Positions 33,588 to 43,261 of a stretch of DNA of 64,000 nucleotides are shown piece by piece. Each line of letters begins with the position of its first letter. Position 1 is the first letter of the stretch. The DNA is from Aequorivita soesokkakensis (GTDB lineage: Bacteria > Bacteroidota > Bacteroidia > Flavobacteriales > Flavobacteriaceae): NCBI RefSeq assembly GCF_001641085.1, contig NZ_LXIE01000012.1:179843-243842 (forward strand), in the 5' to 3' direction. Made by a program: the position numbers and the translations under genes. The notes beneath the pieces are model-generated. The model had not been told where the DNA came from and did no database searches. It saw only the letters and a program-made list of their open reading frames with translations.

Positions 33588-35330
33588 CTATTTAATAATT
33601 ATTTTTTGTGAGGTGACTTGGTCGTTATTGGTGATTTTCAAAATATAGGTTCCCGCATTTAAATGACTAATATCCATTTCCATAGATACTGCATTGTTGT
33701 TTGTGCCTTCTTTTACTTTTCTAGCATTTAAATCAAAAATCTCAACTTTTGAATTTATATCATCCTTTGGAAAATTTACGACCAAAATATCCTCTGCAGG
33801 CACGGGATAAATTACGTAGCCATATTTAATTTGAGTAGTTATGCCCAACTGAATTCCGTTGCCTTCAACAACCAAATAAGTATTATTTCCATCAATATCC
33901 GTAAAAGTTTCAACCGCTCCCGAAGGCCACTGAACTTCAATTTCCGATACATTTGAAGCATCGCCCAACCCAAAATGATTTGTAAAACTGTTTTGACTGC
34001 AATAGCCACTTGCGGCTTCAATTTGGCATGTTTGCCAGATTTCGTTTCCGTTTATGGTAGCCCTAATTCGAACTTTTGCCCCAACAGCCGACCCGTTTGA
34101 AGGATCGCCAACACAGCGAATTTTTATCCAGTTATTCCCGCTTCCCGTGTTTTTGAAAAGTGAATTGCTTTGGTTTTCGTTTAATGTATTCGCCAAAATC
34201 ACATCTAGCCAACCGTCATTGTTGTAATCGCCAAAAGCACAACCAAACGTATTTCCTTGGTGATTTGCCAAAGCGCTACCTGTGTCTTTGGAAAAAATAC
34301 CGTTTCCATCATTTATAAAAAGGGAATTTGTTTCTTGTCCAGTAAAATAAGCATTGCAAACCAATAGGTCCAAATCGCCATCGTTATCAACATCTGCAAA
34401 GGCAGAACCAAACGAGCTTCCAGTTTCCGCAGCAATTGCAGAACTGGTTTGTTCCACAAATGTGCCATTTTCATTAATAAATAATTGATTGTTTTGTCCG
34501 CCCCAATTGGCTACAAAAAGATCGAAATCGCCGTCGTTGTCAACGTCTGCCCAAGAGCTGCCAGCAGAGTTTTTTCCGTTTTGGGTAATGGGAAGGTTGG
34601 TGATTTGTGTGAAAATATTAGGGCCATCATTTCTGAAAAGTGAATTGTTGGTATTGTCTTCATTCGCAACAAACAAATCGCTATCGCCATCGCCGTCATA
34701 ATCTATCCAATTTATGGAACGCGAAGCAAGGGTTTCACTGGTAATGGACAGACCAGTCACAGGTTCAAAAGAGCCATCGCCCTGGTTTTCAAAATAAAGA
34801 TTTCGCGTGGAAACAATACTATTCGTGATGTAAGCGTCCAAAAATTGATCGTTGTTGAGGTCAATCCAATTCACCATTTCAGAATAGGTCAGCGGAATTC
34901 CGATAGCGTTGCTGGGCTCATATTCAAAAGTACCGTCGCCATTGTTTCTGTAGAAATAATTTTTCTTCCCCACGCCATTTCTGCCGTAAGTTACTACCAC
35001 GGCATCCAAATCGCCATCGTTGTCAACATCGGCAAAACTCGCCCCGTCGGAACGGTCGTTGTCCAAAACTATATCATCAGCGATTACGGTTGTGAAAGTG
35101 TTGTCACCGTTGTTAATGTAAAGCATATTGTTTTGCCCAGCAGTAGGCCCGTTGGTAAAAAATATATCGTCCCAGCCATCGCCATTCACATCAATAAAAT
35201 TAGCACTTCGTGAGGCGGAAGGTGTTGTGGTAATGTCTTCAAAAGTTGTTTCCTCAAAAGACTGTGCTTTAATTTTTTCTAAGAAAAAGATGAAGGCACA
35301 AAGGCTAAAAAGTATAATTGATTTTGTCAT
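33588..35330 (-). CDS. Type IX-secreted FG-GAP/VCBS repeat protein with ASPIC/UnbV domain
   Basis: Secreted protein of about 580 residues (start at 35330, giving MTKSIILFSLCAFIFFLEKI; the ATG at 35402 lacks a proper signal). Seven or so FG-GAP/VCBS blade repeats with DVDNDGDLD or DYDGDGDSD calcium loops form a probable beta-propeller. Then comes an ASPIC/UnbV domain (WIKIRCVGDPSNGSAVGAKV to VQWPSGAVETF). The last 75 residues are a type A sorting domain for the type IX system (YPVPAEDIL, GTYILKI, QKIIIK). Export to the cell surface or medium is expected; the ligand is unknown. Confidence 0.93.
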   Translation of the reverse strand: MTKSIILFSLCAFIFFLEKIKAQSFEETTFEDITTTPSASRSANFIDVNGDGWDDIFFTNGPTAGQNNMLYINNGDNTFTTVIADDIVLDNDRSDGASFADVDNDGDLDAVVVTYGRNGVGKKNYFYRNNGDGTFEYEPSNAIGIPLTYSEMVNWIDLNNDQFLDAYITNSIVSTRNLYFENQGDGSFEPVTGLSITSETLASRSINWIDYDGDGDSDLFVANEDNTNNSLFRNDGPNIFTQITNLPITQNGKNSAGSSWADVDNDGDFDLFVANWGGQNNQLFINENGTFVEQTSSAIAAETGSSFGSAFADVDNDGDLDLLVCNAYFTGQETNSLFINDGNGIFSKDTGSALANHQGNTFGCAFGDYNNDGWLDVILANTLNENQSNSLFKNTGSGNNWIKIRCVGDPSNGSAVGAKVRIRATINGNEIWQTCQIEAASGYCSQNSFTNHFGLGDASNVSEIEVQWPSGAVETFTDIDGNNTYLVVEGNGIQLGITTQIKYGYVIYPVPAEDILVVNFPKDDINSKVEIFDLNARKVKEGTNNNAVSMEMDISHLNAGTYILKITNNDQVTSQKIIIK

Positions 35331-35754
35331 AATTGTTTGATTTTGTGATTGGTTGTTGAATGCTTTTGTAAGTGTGAAATTAATTTGAAATGTCACAGAC
35401 ATCTTTGATTTTGTTGTGAACGGAAGATTATTGTTTTGAATGACTGCTAAACCGTTTTAAAAATCTTTTGGAGAATGAATAATTTCTTTTGAAACCTTCA
35501 AATCTAAAGCTTATGAAAAAGACGCGAAACAATTCAGCATTGATGCAAACACCCCAAGTATGGGTTTGAGTGATGTTAATTGAAAGTGGAAAACAATAAA
35601 GCAAAAACGTTATTACCACATTTATAAAAATTCCCTTGAAGCGATAACTTAAAAATTGTTGGCTTATGCTTTAAACACCATAAAGGTTTTTTATCTTAGC
35701 TTCTTTCAAGAATATTTGAATATTTTGTCTTTTCCGACCAAAAAAAATACACTT
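35331..35754. other. Divergent intergenic region between the FG-GAP protein and DPP-IV genes
   Basis: 424 bases without a gene I can support; AT-rich, with stop codons in all frames at short intervals. It carries TATCTTAG at 35692-35699, one change from TAnnTTTG, 55 bases before the preferred DPP-IV start, and presumably the promoter of the minus-strand gene. No strong inverted repeat was seen. Confidence 0.5.
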
Positions 35755-37887
35755 ATGAAACATTATTTCGCCGTCCTACTTTTTGTTTTCTGTTTATTTA
35801 ATAGCAACGCACAGCAAAAGGAACTCACGTTAAAAGACGCCGTTTTGGAACAGTACGGCAAATTTTATCCTCAAAATATTCAAGGTTTTCAGTGGGTTCC
35901 AGGAACAACTTCTTATGTTTATCTTGAAAATAGAACAACGCTTAAAAATGGATCTGCCGAAAATAAAAACCAAAGTGAAAGCCTTTCAATTGCAGAGGTA
36001 AATAAAACCTTAAACAGCAATTTAAAATGGTTTTCGGGAATGACGTGGAAGAATACCGATTCTTTTTATTTGGTAGATGGCAATTCCTATTATTTGTATG
36101 ATTATAAACAGAAAAAAGGGAAGCTAATTTCCAAGGTTGAGGAATCTGCAGAAAATAGTACGCTTCAAAATGAAACAGGAAACGTAGCTTATACGAAAGA
36201 AAATAATTTATACATCCAAAAAGCAGATGGCACAACCGTTGCTGTTACTAATAATACTGATAAAAACATAGTTTCCGGTCAGGCAATTGCGCGAAGTGAA
36301 TTCGGAATAACCAACGGAATTTTTTGGTCGCCAAAAGGAAATCTGCTCGCGTTTTATCAAAAAGATGAAAACGATGTTGCAGATTATCCGCTTTTGAATA
36401 TTGACCCGACTCCCGGAGAATTGACTTCCATAAAATACCCAATGGCGGGACAGAAAAGTGAGCGCCCAAAAGTTGGCGTTTATAATTTGAGCACGGGGAA
36501 AACAGCTTTTATTTCTCCCATTGGAAATGTTGAAGATTATTTAACCAATCTATCGTGGACGCCCGATGAAAAAAATATAGTTATTGCAGAATTGAACCGC
36601 GATCAAAACCATTTGAAATTACAACTTTTTGATGCTGCAACGGGAAAATTGGTTCGAACAATTCTGGAAGAGAAAAGCGACAAATGGACGGAACCAGAGC
36701 ATCCTGCCTATTTTTATGCAGATTCTTCCGAAGATTTTATTTGGATGAGCGAAAAGGATGGATTTATGAATCTGTATCTGTGCAATACTTCCAAAGGAAT
36801 TGTAAAACAATTGACCAATAACAAATGGGTCGCTGAGGAAATAGTTGGAAACAACACTAAAGGAACCGAAGTTTATTTCACAGGAACAGGCGAATCGCCT
36901 TTGGATACCAAATTGTATTCGGTGACTATTTCAAATGGAAAACAGACCTGTTTAACGGAAACCAGCGGTACGCACAATACTAGTATTTCTGCAGATGGGA
37001 AATATATTTTTGATCAGTATTCAAATCACGAAACACCCAACGTTGCACAGTTAATTGACAATAAAGGGAAAACAATCCAAACGTTTGTAAAAGCCGAAAA
37101 TACAATGGCAGATTACAAACTTGGAACAACGGAGATTGGAAAATTGAAGTCGCACGATGGTTTTGACCTTTATACCCGTTTAATAAAACCATCCAACTTC
37201 GACCCGAATAAAAAATATCCAGTTTTGGTGTATGTTTACGGTGGGCCGCATGCACAATTGATTACAAACTCTTGGAACGATGGCGCGTCACTTTGGATGA
37301 AATGGATGGCAGAACAAGGCTACCTTGTTTTCACATTGGACGGTAGAGGTTCCGCAAATAGAGGTTTTGCTTTTGAAAGTGTAATTCATAGAAACGTAGG
37401 CACTGAAGAACTGAAAGATCAATTGGTTGGGGTGGAGTATTTAAAATCACTTCCGTATGTTGATGCCGACCGTTTGGCGATCCACGGTTGGAGTTTTGGT
37501 GGTTTTATGACAGTTTCAATGATGCTTCGCAATCCGGGAGTTTTCACCACAGGAGTTGCAGGCGGACCCGTAACCGATTGGAAATATTATGAAATTATGT
37601 ACGGCGAGCGATACATGGACACTCCGCAACAAAATCCTTTAGGCTATGAAACTGCCAGCTTGCTAAACAAAACCCAAAACCTGACTGGAAAACTGTTGAC
37701 AATCCACGGCTCAATAGATCCAGTAGTTGTTATGCAGCACGATCTTTCTTTGATTAAATCTTTTGTGGATAATGAAAAACAGATGGATTTCTTTGTGTAC
37801 CCTATGCACGAACACAATGTGCGCGGGAAGGATAGGGTTCATTTAATGACGAAGGTGCTTAACTACGTGATTGACAATAATAAGTAA
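35755..37887 (+). CDS. S9 prolyl oligopeptidase / dipeptidyl peptidase IV-like
   Basis: Exported serine peptidase of 710 residues. The ATG at 35755 gives the signal peptide MKHYFAVLLFVFCLFNSNAQ; an upstream in-frame ATG at 35656 is disfavoured. N-terminal beta-propeller (about 60-440) and alpha/beta-hydrolase domain (about 460-710). Catalytic triad: Ser580 in GWSFGG, the Asp in GSIDPVV and the His in MHEHNVRG; the Tyr/Gly oxyanion region is YVYGGPHAQ. Known members remove X-Pro or X-Ala dipeptides from peptides; in these bacteria they act in the periplasm. Confidence 0.93.
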   Translation: MKHYFAVLLFVFCLFNSNAQQKELTLKDAVLEQYGKFYPQNIQGFQWVPGTTSYVYLENRTTLKNGSAENKNQSESLSIAEVNKTLNSNLKWFSGMTWKNTDSFYLVDGNSYYLYDYKQKKGKLISKVEESAENSTLQNETGNVAYTKENNLYIQKADGTTVAVTNNTDKNIVSGQAIARSEFGITNGIFWSPKGNLLAFYQKDENDVADYPLLNIDPTPGELTSIKYPMAGQKSERPKVGVYNLSTGKTAFISPIGNVEDYLTNLSWTPDEKNIVIAELNRDQNHLKLQLFDAATGKLVRTILEEKSDKWTEPEHPAYFYADSSEDFIWMSEKDGFMNLYLCNTSKGIVKQLTNNKWVAEEIVGNNTKGTEVYFTGTGESPLDTKLYSVTISNGKQTCLTETSGTHNTSISADGKYIFDQYSNHETPNVAQLIDNKGKTIQTFVKAENTMADYKLGTTEIGKLKSHDGFDLYTRLIKPSNFDPNKKYPVLVYVYGGPHAQLITNSWNDGASLWMKWMAEQGYLVFTLDGRGSANRGFAFESVIHRNVGTEELKDQLVGVEYLKSLPYVDADRLAIHGWSFGGFMTVSMMLRNPGVFTTGVAGGPVTDWKYYEIMYGERYMDTPQQNPLGYETASLLNKTQNLTGKLLTIHGSIDPVVVMQHDLSLIKSFVDNEKQMDFFVYPMHEHNVRGKDRVHLMTKVLNYVIDNNK

Positions 37888-37934
37888 TCAGGGGATAATC
37901 CATTTAAACTTTTTAAACTTTTAATCCAATAAAC

Positions 37935-39266
37935 TCAATCGTTTTTCTCCATAACAGAATGGTTAAACTTACCCTTTACCGTCTTAAACCGAAGAATAAC
38001 AAATCCAATAACTGCTGAAATAAGAGAGCCGATTAAGATTCCAATTTTGGCTGAATCTATATATTCTGGACTGCTGTTAAAGGCTAAGCTAGCTATAAAT
38101 ATGGCCATTGTGAAACCTATTCCTGCTAAAAAAGAAACACCAATTATCTGTTTATTGGTTATGTCTTTCGGCACCTCGATGATTTTGAATTTTCTTGCCA
38201 AAAAGATAACTGTAGAGATGCCAATACTTTTTCCCAAAATCAAACAAACCATAATATTTATTATCAGCGCCGTTTCGAGTCCGCCTTCACTATTTATGGC
38301 AACTCCCGCATTAGCAAGCGCAAAAATTGGAATTACCAAATAAGCCACCCAATTGTGAAGCTTATGCTCTAAATGCTGTAAGGGGGAACGGTAATCATCG
38401 GCCCAATCTTCCAAATCATCTATCAATTCTAGTTGTTTGGGTGAAAGTACCGGTTTTTGAAGAATGGTGCTCTCTTTTATTTCACCCACAATACTTTCCA
38501 GTTGATCAGTAAATTCGTGGGTGCTTATTTTTTGTCTAACGGGAATAGCAAATGCCATCAAGATTCCAGCCAAGGTGGGGTGGAGGCCAGCTTTTAAAAA
38601 CAACAACCAGACAACGAAGCCGGAAACAATGGTTAAAAATTCGAAATACAATCCTCTATAGCTTAAGAAATATATAATTGCCAATAATACAAAAGCGGCA
38701 CCCAACAATACAAAATTCAAGCTGCTACTATAAAAAATTGCGATTACCAATACCGCGCCCAAATCGTCAACAATGGCAAAAGCAGTAAGAAATATTTTTA
38801 AGCTCAAGGGTACTCTATTTCCGAGTACTTTTAAAATTGCCAGTGAAAAGGCAATATCTGTAGCCATCGGAATTCCCCAACCCTTTAAGGTTTCTGGGTT
38901 TTGGTTTAAAATTATATAAATTAGTACCGGAATTATAATTCCACCGATTGCCCCAAAGAGCGGAAACATAATTTTTTTGGTTGAATTGAGTTCGCCAATT
39001 AAAAATTCACGCTTTATTTCCAACCCAATCAAAAAGAAAAAAATAGCCATTAATCCATCGTTTACCCAAAGTATCAATGGTTTTTTGAGTTCAAAACTGT
39101 CGGTTACAATACCCAATTCATACTGCCAAAAAGATTGGTAACTTTCTGAAAAGGCGGAATTGGCCCACACCAAGGCAATTATGGTTGTTGCCAAAAGCAA
39201 TATTCCAGTAGAGCTTTGAAGGTTGACGAATTTTTGGAATGGAGAGAGCAGTTTTTCTTTTATCAT
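37935..39266 (-). CDS. nhaA: Na+/H+ antiporter NhaA
   Basis: Inner-membrane sodium/proton exchanger of 443 residues (start at 39266 preferred over 39287). About 12 membrane segments; the paired Asp of the transport site is in FAIVDDLGAVLVIAIFY, and the earlier Asp lies in MATDIAFSLAIL. It has the family's WVNDGLMAIFFFLIGLEIK region. A soluble-looking insert at about 260-305 (TDQLESIVGEIKE, LIDDLEDWADDY) is larger than in E. coli NhaA. It maintains pH and sodium balance, in keeping with a marine or saline habitat. Confidence 0.95.
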   Translation of the reverse strand: MIKEKLLSPFQKFVNLQSSTGILLLATTIIALVWANSAFSESYQSFWQYELGIVTDSFELKKPLILWVNDGLMAIFFFLIGLEIKREFLIGELNSTKKIMFPLFGAIGGIIIPVLIYIILNQNPETLKGWGIPMATDIAFSLAILKVLGNRVPLSLKIFLTAFAIVDDLGAVLVIAIFYSSSLNFVLLGAAFVLLAIIYFLSYRGLYFEFLTIVSGFVVWLLFLKAGLHPTLAGILMAFAIPVRQKISTHEFTDQLESIVGEIKESTILQKPVLSPKQLELIDDLEDWADDYRSPLQHLEHKLHNWVAYLVIPIFALANAGVAINSEGGLETALIINIMVCLILGKSIGISTVIFLARKFKIIEVPKDITNKQIIGVSFLAGIGFTMAIFIASLAFNSSPEYIDSAKIGILIGSLISAVIGFVILRFKTVKGKFNHSVMEKND

Positions 39267-39378
39267 ATACTTTTTTCGAATTGGCAAGATACGAAACTCC
39301 TATATTTTTATTCTGTTTAATTATTTGGAAATCTTAAGAAACACTGCCTACTGCAACTGCATACTGCCAACTTTTTTT

Positions 39379-39386
39379 TACCTTTG
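39379..39386 (+). promoter_or_regulatory. TAnnTTTG promoter element of ffh
   Basis: TACCTTTG, 25 bases before the ffh ATG, exact match to the Bacteroidota -7 consensus. A CTG at 39357-39359 is 19 bases upstream, one change from the -33 TTG. Confidence 0.6.
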
Positions 39387-39411
39387 CAACTCTTAAAAAG
39401 AAAGCAAGAAT

Positions 39412-40740
39412 ATGTTCGATAATTTAAGCGATAAGCTGGACAAAGCGCTGCACGTACTGAAAGGTCACGGCAGCATCACTGAAGTAAACGTAGCAGAGAC
39501 TTTAAAGGAAGTGCGCCGTGCCCTTTTGGACGCCGACGTTAACTTTAAAACCGCAAAGGAATTTACCAATACTGTAAAAGAAAAGGCCTTGGGACAAAAC
39601 GTACTTACTACGTTGCAACCTGGCCAATTGATGGTGAAACTGGTAAAAGATGAATTGACCGAATTGATGGGTGGCGAAACAGCCGGTATCAATTTGAGCG
39701 GTACGCCAACGGTTATTTTAATGTCCGGTCTGCAAGGTAGCGGTAAAACTACTTTTTCTGGAAAACTTGCGAATTATCTTAAAACAAAAAAAACAAAGAA
39801 ACCACTTTTGGTTGCCTGTGATATCTATCGTCCTGCGGCAATTAATCAATTGCACGTGGTTGGTGATCAAATAGGCGTAGAGGTTTATAGCGAACCCGAA
39901 AATAAAAATCCAGTTCAAATTGCTCAAAACGCAATTGCACACGCCAAACAAAATGGCTTCAATGTTGTAATTGTGGATACTGCCGGTCGTCTTGCGATTG
40001 ATGAAGCGATGATGACTGAAATTTCAAACGTTCACAAAGCGATCAACCCACAGGAAACAATTTTTGTGGTTGATGCCATGACCGGGCAAGATGCAGTGAA
40101 TACTGCTAAGGCCTTTAATGAAAGGTTGAATTTTGATGGAGTTGTTCTTACCAAATTAGACGGTGATACCCGTGGTGGAGCTGCAATTTCCATTAAAAGT
40201 GTAGTTGATAAGCCTATAAAATTTATCGGTACCGGTGAAAAGATGGATGCTATAGATGTTTTCCACCCAGCCCGTATGGCCGACCGTATTTTGGGGATGG
40301 GAGATGTTGTTTCCTTGGTTGAAAGAGCGCAGGAGCAGTTTGACGAAGAGGAGGCAAGAAAACTACAGAAGAAGATTGCAAAAAATCAATTCGGTTTTGA
40401 CGATTTCCTAAACCAAATTCAGCAGGTTAAGAAAATGGGAAGTATGAAAGATTTGGTGGGAATGATTCCTGGAGCAGGAAAAGCGTTGAAAGATGTTGAT
40501 ATTGATGACGATGCTTTCAAAGGCATTGAAGCCATAATTCATTCAATGACTCCAAAAGAAAGAACCGAACCAGCAATTATAAACGGAAGCCGAAAAAAAC
40601 GAATTGCAATCGGAAGCGGAACAAGCGTTCAGCAGGTAAATCAACTTTTGAAGCAATTTGACCAAATGAGCAAAATGATGAAGATGATGCAAGGCGGCGG
40701 CGGAAGAAAGATGATGCAGGCAATGGGGAAGATGAGGTAG
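39412..40740 (+). CDS. ffh: Signal recognition particle protein Ffh
   Basis: GTPase subunit of the signal recognition particle, 442 residues. N domain (1-90), G domain with P-loop GLQGSGKTT (near 103), DTAGRLAIDE, TKLDGDTRGGAA and GTGEKMD, and a methionine-rich M domain (about 330-442; KKRIAIGSGTSVQQVNQLLK and MSKMMKMM). It binds signal sequences of nascent membrane proteins and docks with FtsY. Length and all motifs are normal. The 4.5S RNA gene is not seen in the window. Confidence 0.97.
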   Translation: MFDNLSDKLDKALHVLKGHGSITEVNVAETLKEVRRALLDADVNFKTAKEFTNTVKEKALGQNVLTTLQPGQLMVKLVKDELTELMGGETAGINLSGTPTVILMSGLQGSGKTTFSGKLANYLKTKKTKKPLLVACDIYRPAAINQLHVVGDQIGVEVYSEPENKNPVQIAQNAIAHAKQNGFNVVIVDTAGRLAIDEAMMTEISNVHKAINPQETIFVVDAMTGQDAVNTAKAFNERLNFDGVVLTKLDGDTRGGAAISIKSVVDKPIKFIGTGEKMDAIDVFHPARMADRILGMGDVVSLVERAQEQFDEEEARKLQKKIAKNQFGFDDFLNQIQQVKKMGSMKDLVGMIPGAGKALKDVDIDDDAFKGIEAIIHSMTPKERTEPAIINGSRKKRIAIGSGTSVQQVNQLLKQFDQMSKMMKMMQGGGGRKMMQAMGKMR

Positions 40741-40752
40741 ATTTATGATGTC

Positions 40753-40773
40753 ACCTCGAGCGCAGTCGAGAGG
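40753..40773. repeat. REP-like palindromic element
   Basis: ACCTCGAGCGCAGTCGAGAGG lies between ffh and folD. The arms CTCGA and TCGAG flank GCGCAG. The core is shared with the elements at 18476-18552 and 51434-51454. Confidence 0.75.
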
Positions 40774-40798
40774 TCTTTAATTTTTAATTTTTAGGAGT

Positions 40799-41677
40799 AT
40801 GACCATTTTAGATGGAAAGAAAGTTTCAAACGACATAAAAAACGAAATCACTGCCGAAGTTGATAAAATGAAAGCGCGTGGTGAAAAAGTTCCACATTTA
40901 GCAGCTATTATTGTTGGAAATGATGGGGCTAGTCTTACATATGTTGGAAGCAAGGTTAAGGCATGCGAGCGCGTTGGTTTTGAGTCAACATTGGTTAAAA
41001 TGCCAGATACTACCAGTGAATTAGAATTATTAAAAAAGATTAAAGAACTCAACGAAGACGACAATATTGATGGCTTCATTGTTCAGCTTCCATTGCCTCC
41101 ACAAATTGATACCCAAAAAGTACTTCTCACTGTAGATCCTTCAAAAGATGTGGATGGTTTTCACCCTGAAAACTTTGGAAAAATGGCTCTGGATATGAGT
41201 ACCTTTATTCCCGCAACCCCTTTCGGCATTCTTGAGTTACTGCAGCGGTATGATGTGGATACCAAAGGAAAACATACCGTAGTTATTGGAAGAAGCCATA
41301 TTGTTGGCCGACCGATGAGTATTTTAATGAGCCGAAAAGGATGGCCCGGAAATAGCACAGTAACACTTACGCACAGCAACACAAAAAACATTGCGCAGAT
41401 AACCACGCAAGCAGATATAATTATTTCAGCATTGGGAGTGCCAAACTTCTTAAAAGCGGAAATGGTAAAAGATGATGTTGTAATTATTGATGTTGGAATT
41501 ACAAGGGTTGAAGACCCAAGTCATCCAAAAGGGTATGTAATTACCGGCGATGTGGATTTTGAAAACGTGAGCAAAAAGGCTTCGTTCATAACTCCAGTTC
41601 CCGGAGGTGTTGGCCCAATGACTATTGCGATGCTTTTAAAAAATACACTTTTAGCACGCGAACAAAGAAGAGGTTAG
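40799..41677 (+). CDS. folD: Bifunctional methylenetetrahydrofolate dehydrogenase/cyclohydrolase FolD
   Basis: One-carbon metabolism enzyme of 292 residues making 10-formyl-THF from methylene-THF. Catalytic Lys in LTYVGSKVKACERVG, substrate loop IDGFIVQLPLPPQID, the segment FIPATPFGILELL and the NADP site VIGRSHIVGRPMSILM are present, with GDVDFENV and TPVPGGVGPMT near the end. AGGAG sits only one base before the ATG, too close to act as a standard ribosome site; flavobacteria usually do not need one. Its stop overlaps the stop of the convergent DUF1232 gene. Confidence 0.97.
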   Translation: MTILDGKKVSNDIKNEITAEVDKMKARGEKVPHLAAIIVGNDGASLTYVGSKVKACERVGFESTLVKMPDTTSELELLKKIKELNEDDNIDGFIVQLPLPPQIDTQKVLLTVDPSKDVDGFHPENFGKMALDMSTFIPATPFGILELLQRYDVDTKGKHTVVIGRSHIVGRPMSILMSRKGWPGNSTVTLTHSNTKNIAQITTQADIIISALGVPNFLKAEMVKDDVVIIDVGITRVEDPSHPKGYVITGDVDFENVSKKASFITPVPGGVGPMTIAMLLKNTLLAREQRRG

Positions 41678-42114
41678 GCCTTTTCAGTTTCCGCCAAACG
41701 CCAATCCAAATATTTGTGAAGATCCGTTTCTATCCAGCCCATGCTGATTGATAAGACAGCCAAATCATCAATATAACCAACGCCGGGAATAAAATCTGGA
41801 ACTAAATCAAATGGGTTGAAAACGTATAAAAGCGCTACTGCAATGGAGGCAATTGTAAACCACGGCACATTTGGATAATTTCCTTTTTTAACGTCTTTCA
41901 GCATTGCGAACATAATTTTACCAAGTTCGGCATATTTGCGCAAAGGGCTGGCGTTGCTAAGTTTTTCCGAAATAGCTTCTTCATTATTCATCACTATTTC
42001 AACATCTTCATCCTTTATTTTGGTTACCTTTTCCTCAACATAATCTTCGTTGATTTTGGAATCCATCATTGCGATGGTAGAGGGTTTTTTTTCTTTCTTT
42101 TTTCTGAAAAGCAT
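41674..42114 (-). CDS. YkvA/DUF1232 family membrane protein
   Basis: Protein of 146 residues. The N-terminal half is charged and cytoplasmic; a membrane segment (about 85-105, FTIASIAVALLYVFNPF) leads into the DUF1232 signature DLVPDFIPGVGYIDDL, followed by an amphipathic tail (DLHKYLDWRLAE). Family function is unknown. Its stop codon is read from the bases that also form the folD stop on the other strand (4-base overlap), an unusually tight convergence. Confidence 0.87.
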   Translation of the reverse strand: MLFRKKKEKKPSTIAMMDSKINEDYVEEKVTKIKDEDVEIVMNNEEAISEKLSNASPLRKYAELGKIMFAMLKDVKKGNYPNVPWFTIASIAVALLYVFNPFDLVPDFIPGVGYIDDLAVLSISMGWIETDLHKYLDWRLAETEKA

Positions 42115-42220
42115 ATATTTTTTTTGTTTCCTTAAAATTAAAGAATTGAAAAAGGAATACTTTTAAAATTATGTTATAAATAATTTGAGACAGGAAAAAA
42201 TTCTTCGTAAAAAATAAAAT

Positions 42221-43261
42221 TTACAAACGTTCGTCTTCGGTTGCGGTTTCCTCTTTTCCATATTCTTTTCTGTAAATACGAACGATGACCATAAAAAGAC
42301 TGATAAGCAATGGGCCAAAAATAAGTCCGATAAAGCCAAATAAAGGTACGCCAACTATTACTCCAATAAGCGTTATTAACGGATGCACATTATCTAATTT
42401 TTTCAAAACATAAAGACGAATTATATTGTCCGTAGAACCCACAACAACAAAGCCGTAAATAAGTATTCCCCAAGCTTGAAAGCTGTGTCCTGTGGAAAGT
42501 GTGAGCACAAAAACAGGCAGAATACCCACCAACGTCCCTACGAATGGAATCATACTGCCAATAGTAACAATTACAAACCAAAAGAAGGGGTCTTCAATTC
42601 CGAAAATAAGAAAACCAATAAGTGCCACAATTCCCTGCGCTATTGCGACCAAGGGAATTCCAAGTGCATTGGAGCGTACCATGGCCTGAACTTCGGATCC
42701 AATTTCCTTTAAGTTTTCGCGGTCCATCGGGATGTATTCTTTTAAAGATTCTCTTAGGTCCGCACGATTTGTAAACATATAATAGAGCATAAAATACATC
42801 AACCCAATAGCGATAAAAGCATTAAAAGTGCCGCCGGCCAAATTTTGCAAATTATCAGAAAGCCAACTTGTAATTGCTCCAGGATCAATTTGGGAATTGA
42901 GATCATAACCAAACTTATCTTCCATTTTGCCCAATTGTTCCTTAAGCGCATTTATCACTTCTTCAGAATTTTGTACTGCTCTCCCAATTTTGTTGGTAAG
43001 CATCAAAATTATTCCGGCAATGGGTATAAGGATTAAAAAAAATGAAATGAGCATTAATACGGTAGCTGCAAGTGAGGGGTTCCATTTTTTCTTATTGACC
43101 AATTTAGCCATCCATTTGCGCATAAGAACATAAATGGTTATTGCGCCCAAAACCCCCGTGAGATAAGGAAGTAGTTCCCTAAAAATAAGACTGCCCATTA
43201 GCAAAATGAGCAAAATGACAAATATTTGTCGGATTATTTGAGGTGGTATTTGTTTTATCAT
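42221..43261 (-). CDS. AI-2E family transporter (PerM/YdiK-like)
   Basis: Integral membrane protein of 346 residues with about seven or eight membrane segments and a central soluble region (about 95-150, INALKEQLGKMEDKFGYDL). The C-terminal PFVGTLVGILPVFVLTL and LIGVIVGVPLFGFIGLIFGP pattern identifies the AI-2E family. Although the family is named for autoinducer-2 export, members have varied or unknown substrates. It overlaps the upstream VOC gene by 4 bases (ATGA), so the two are translationally coupled. Confidence 0.9.
   Translation of the reverse strand: MIKQIPPQIIRQIFVILLILLMGSLIFRELLPYLTGVLGAITIYVLMRKWMAKLVNKKKWNPSLAATVLMLISFFLILIPIAGIILMLTNKIGRAVQNSEEVINALKEQLGKMEDKFGYDLNSQIDPGAITSWLSDNLQNLAGGTFNAFIAIGLMYFMLYYMFTNRADLRESLKEYIPMDRENLKEIGSEVQAMVRSNALGIPLVAIAQGIVALIGFLIFGIEDPFFWFVIVTIGSMIPFVGTLVGILPVFVLTLSTGHSFQAWGILIYGFVVVGSTDNIIRLYVLKKLDNVHPLITLIGVIVGVPLFGFIGLIFGPLLISLFMVIVRIYRKEYGKEETATEDERL

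Noticed and set aside
35428..35619. Possible small minus-strand gene in the 35331-35754 gap
   Set aside because: Composition is not protein-like, no promoter is close and its start lies amid AT-rich non-coding sequence.
39348..39372. CTGCCTACTGCAACTGCATACTGCC as a tandem repeat before ffh
   Set aside because: The units are uneven and degenerate, so it may be decayed repeat but cannot be supported as a feature.
42221..43261. Naming the AI-2E family protein as an autoinducer-2 exporter
   Set aside because: The family name rests on one case; nothing here indicates AI-2 as substrate.
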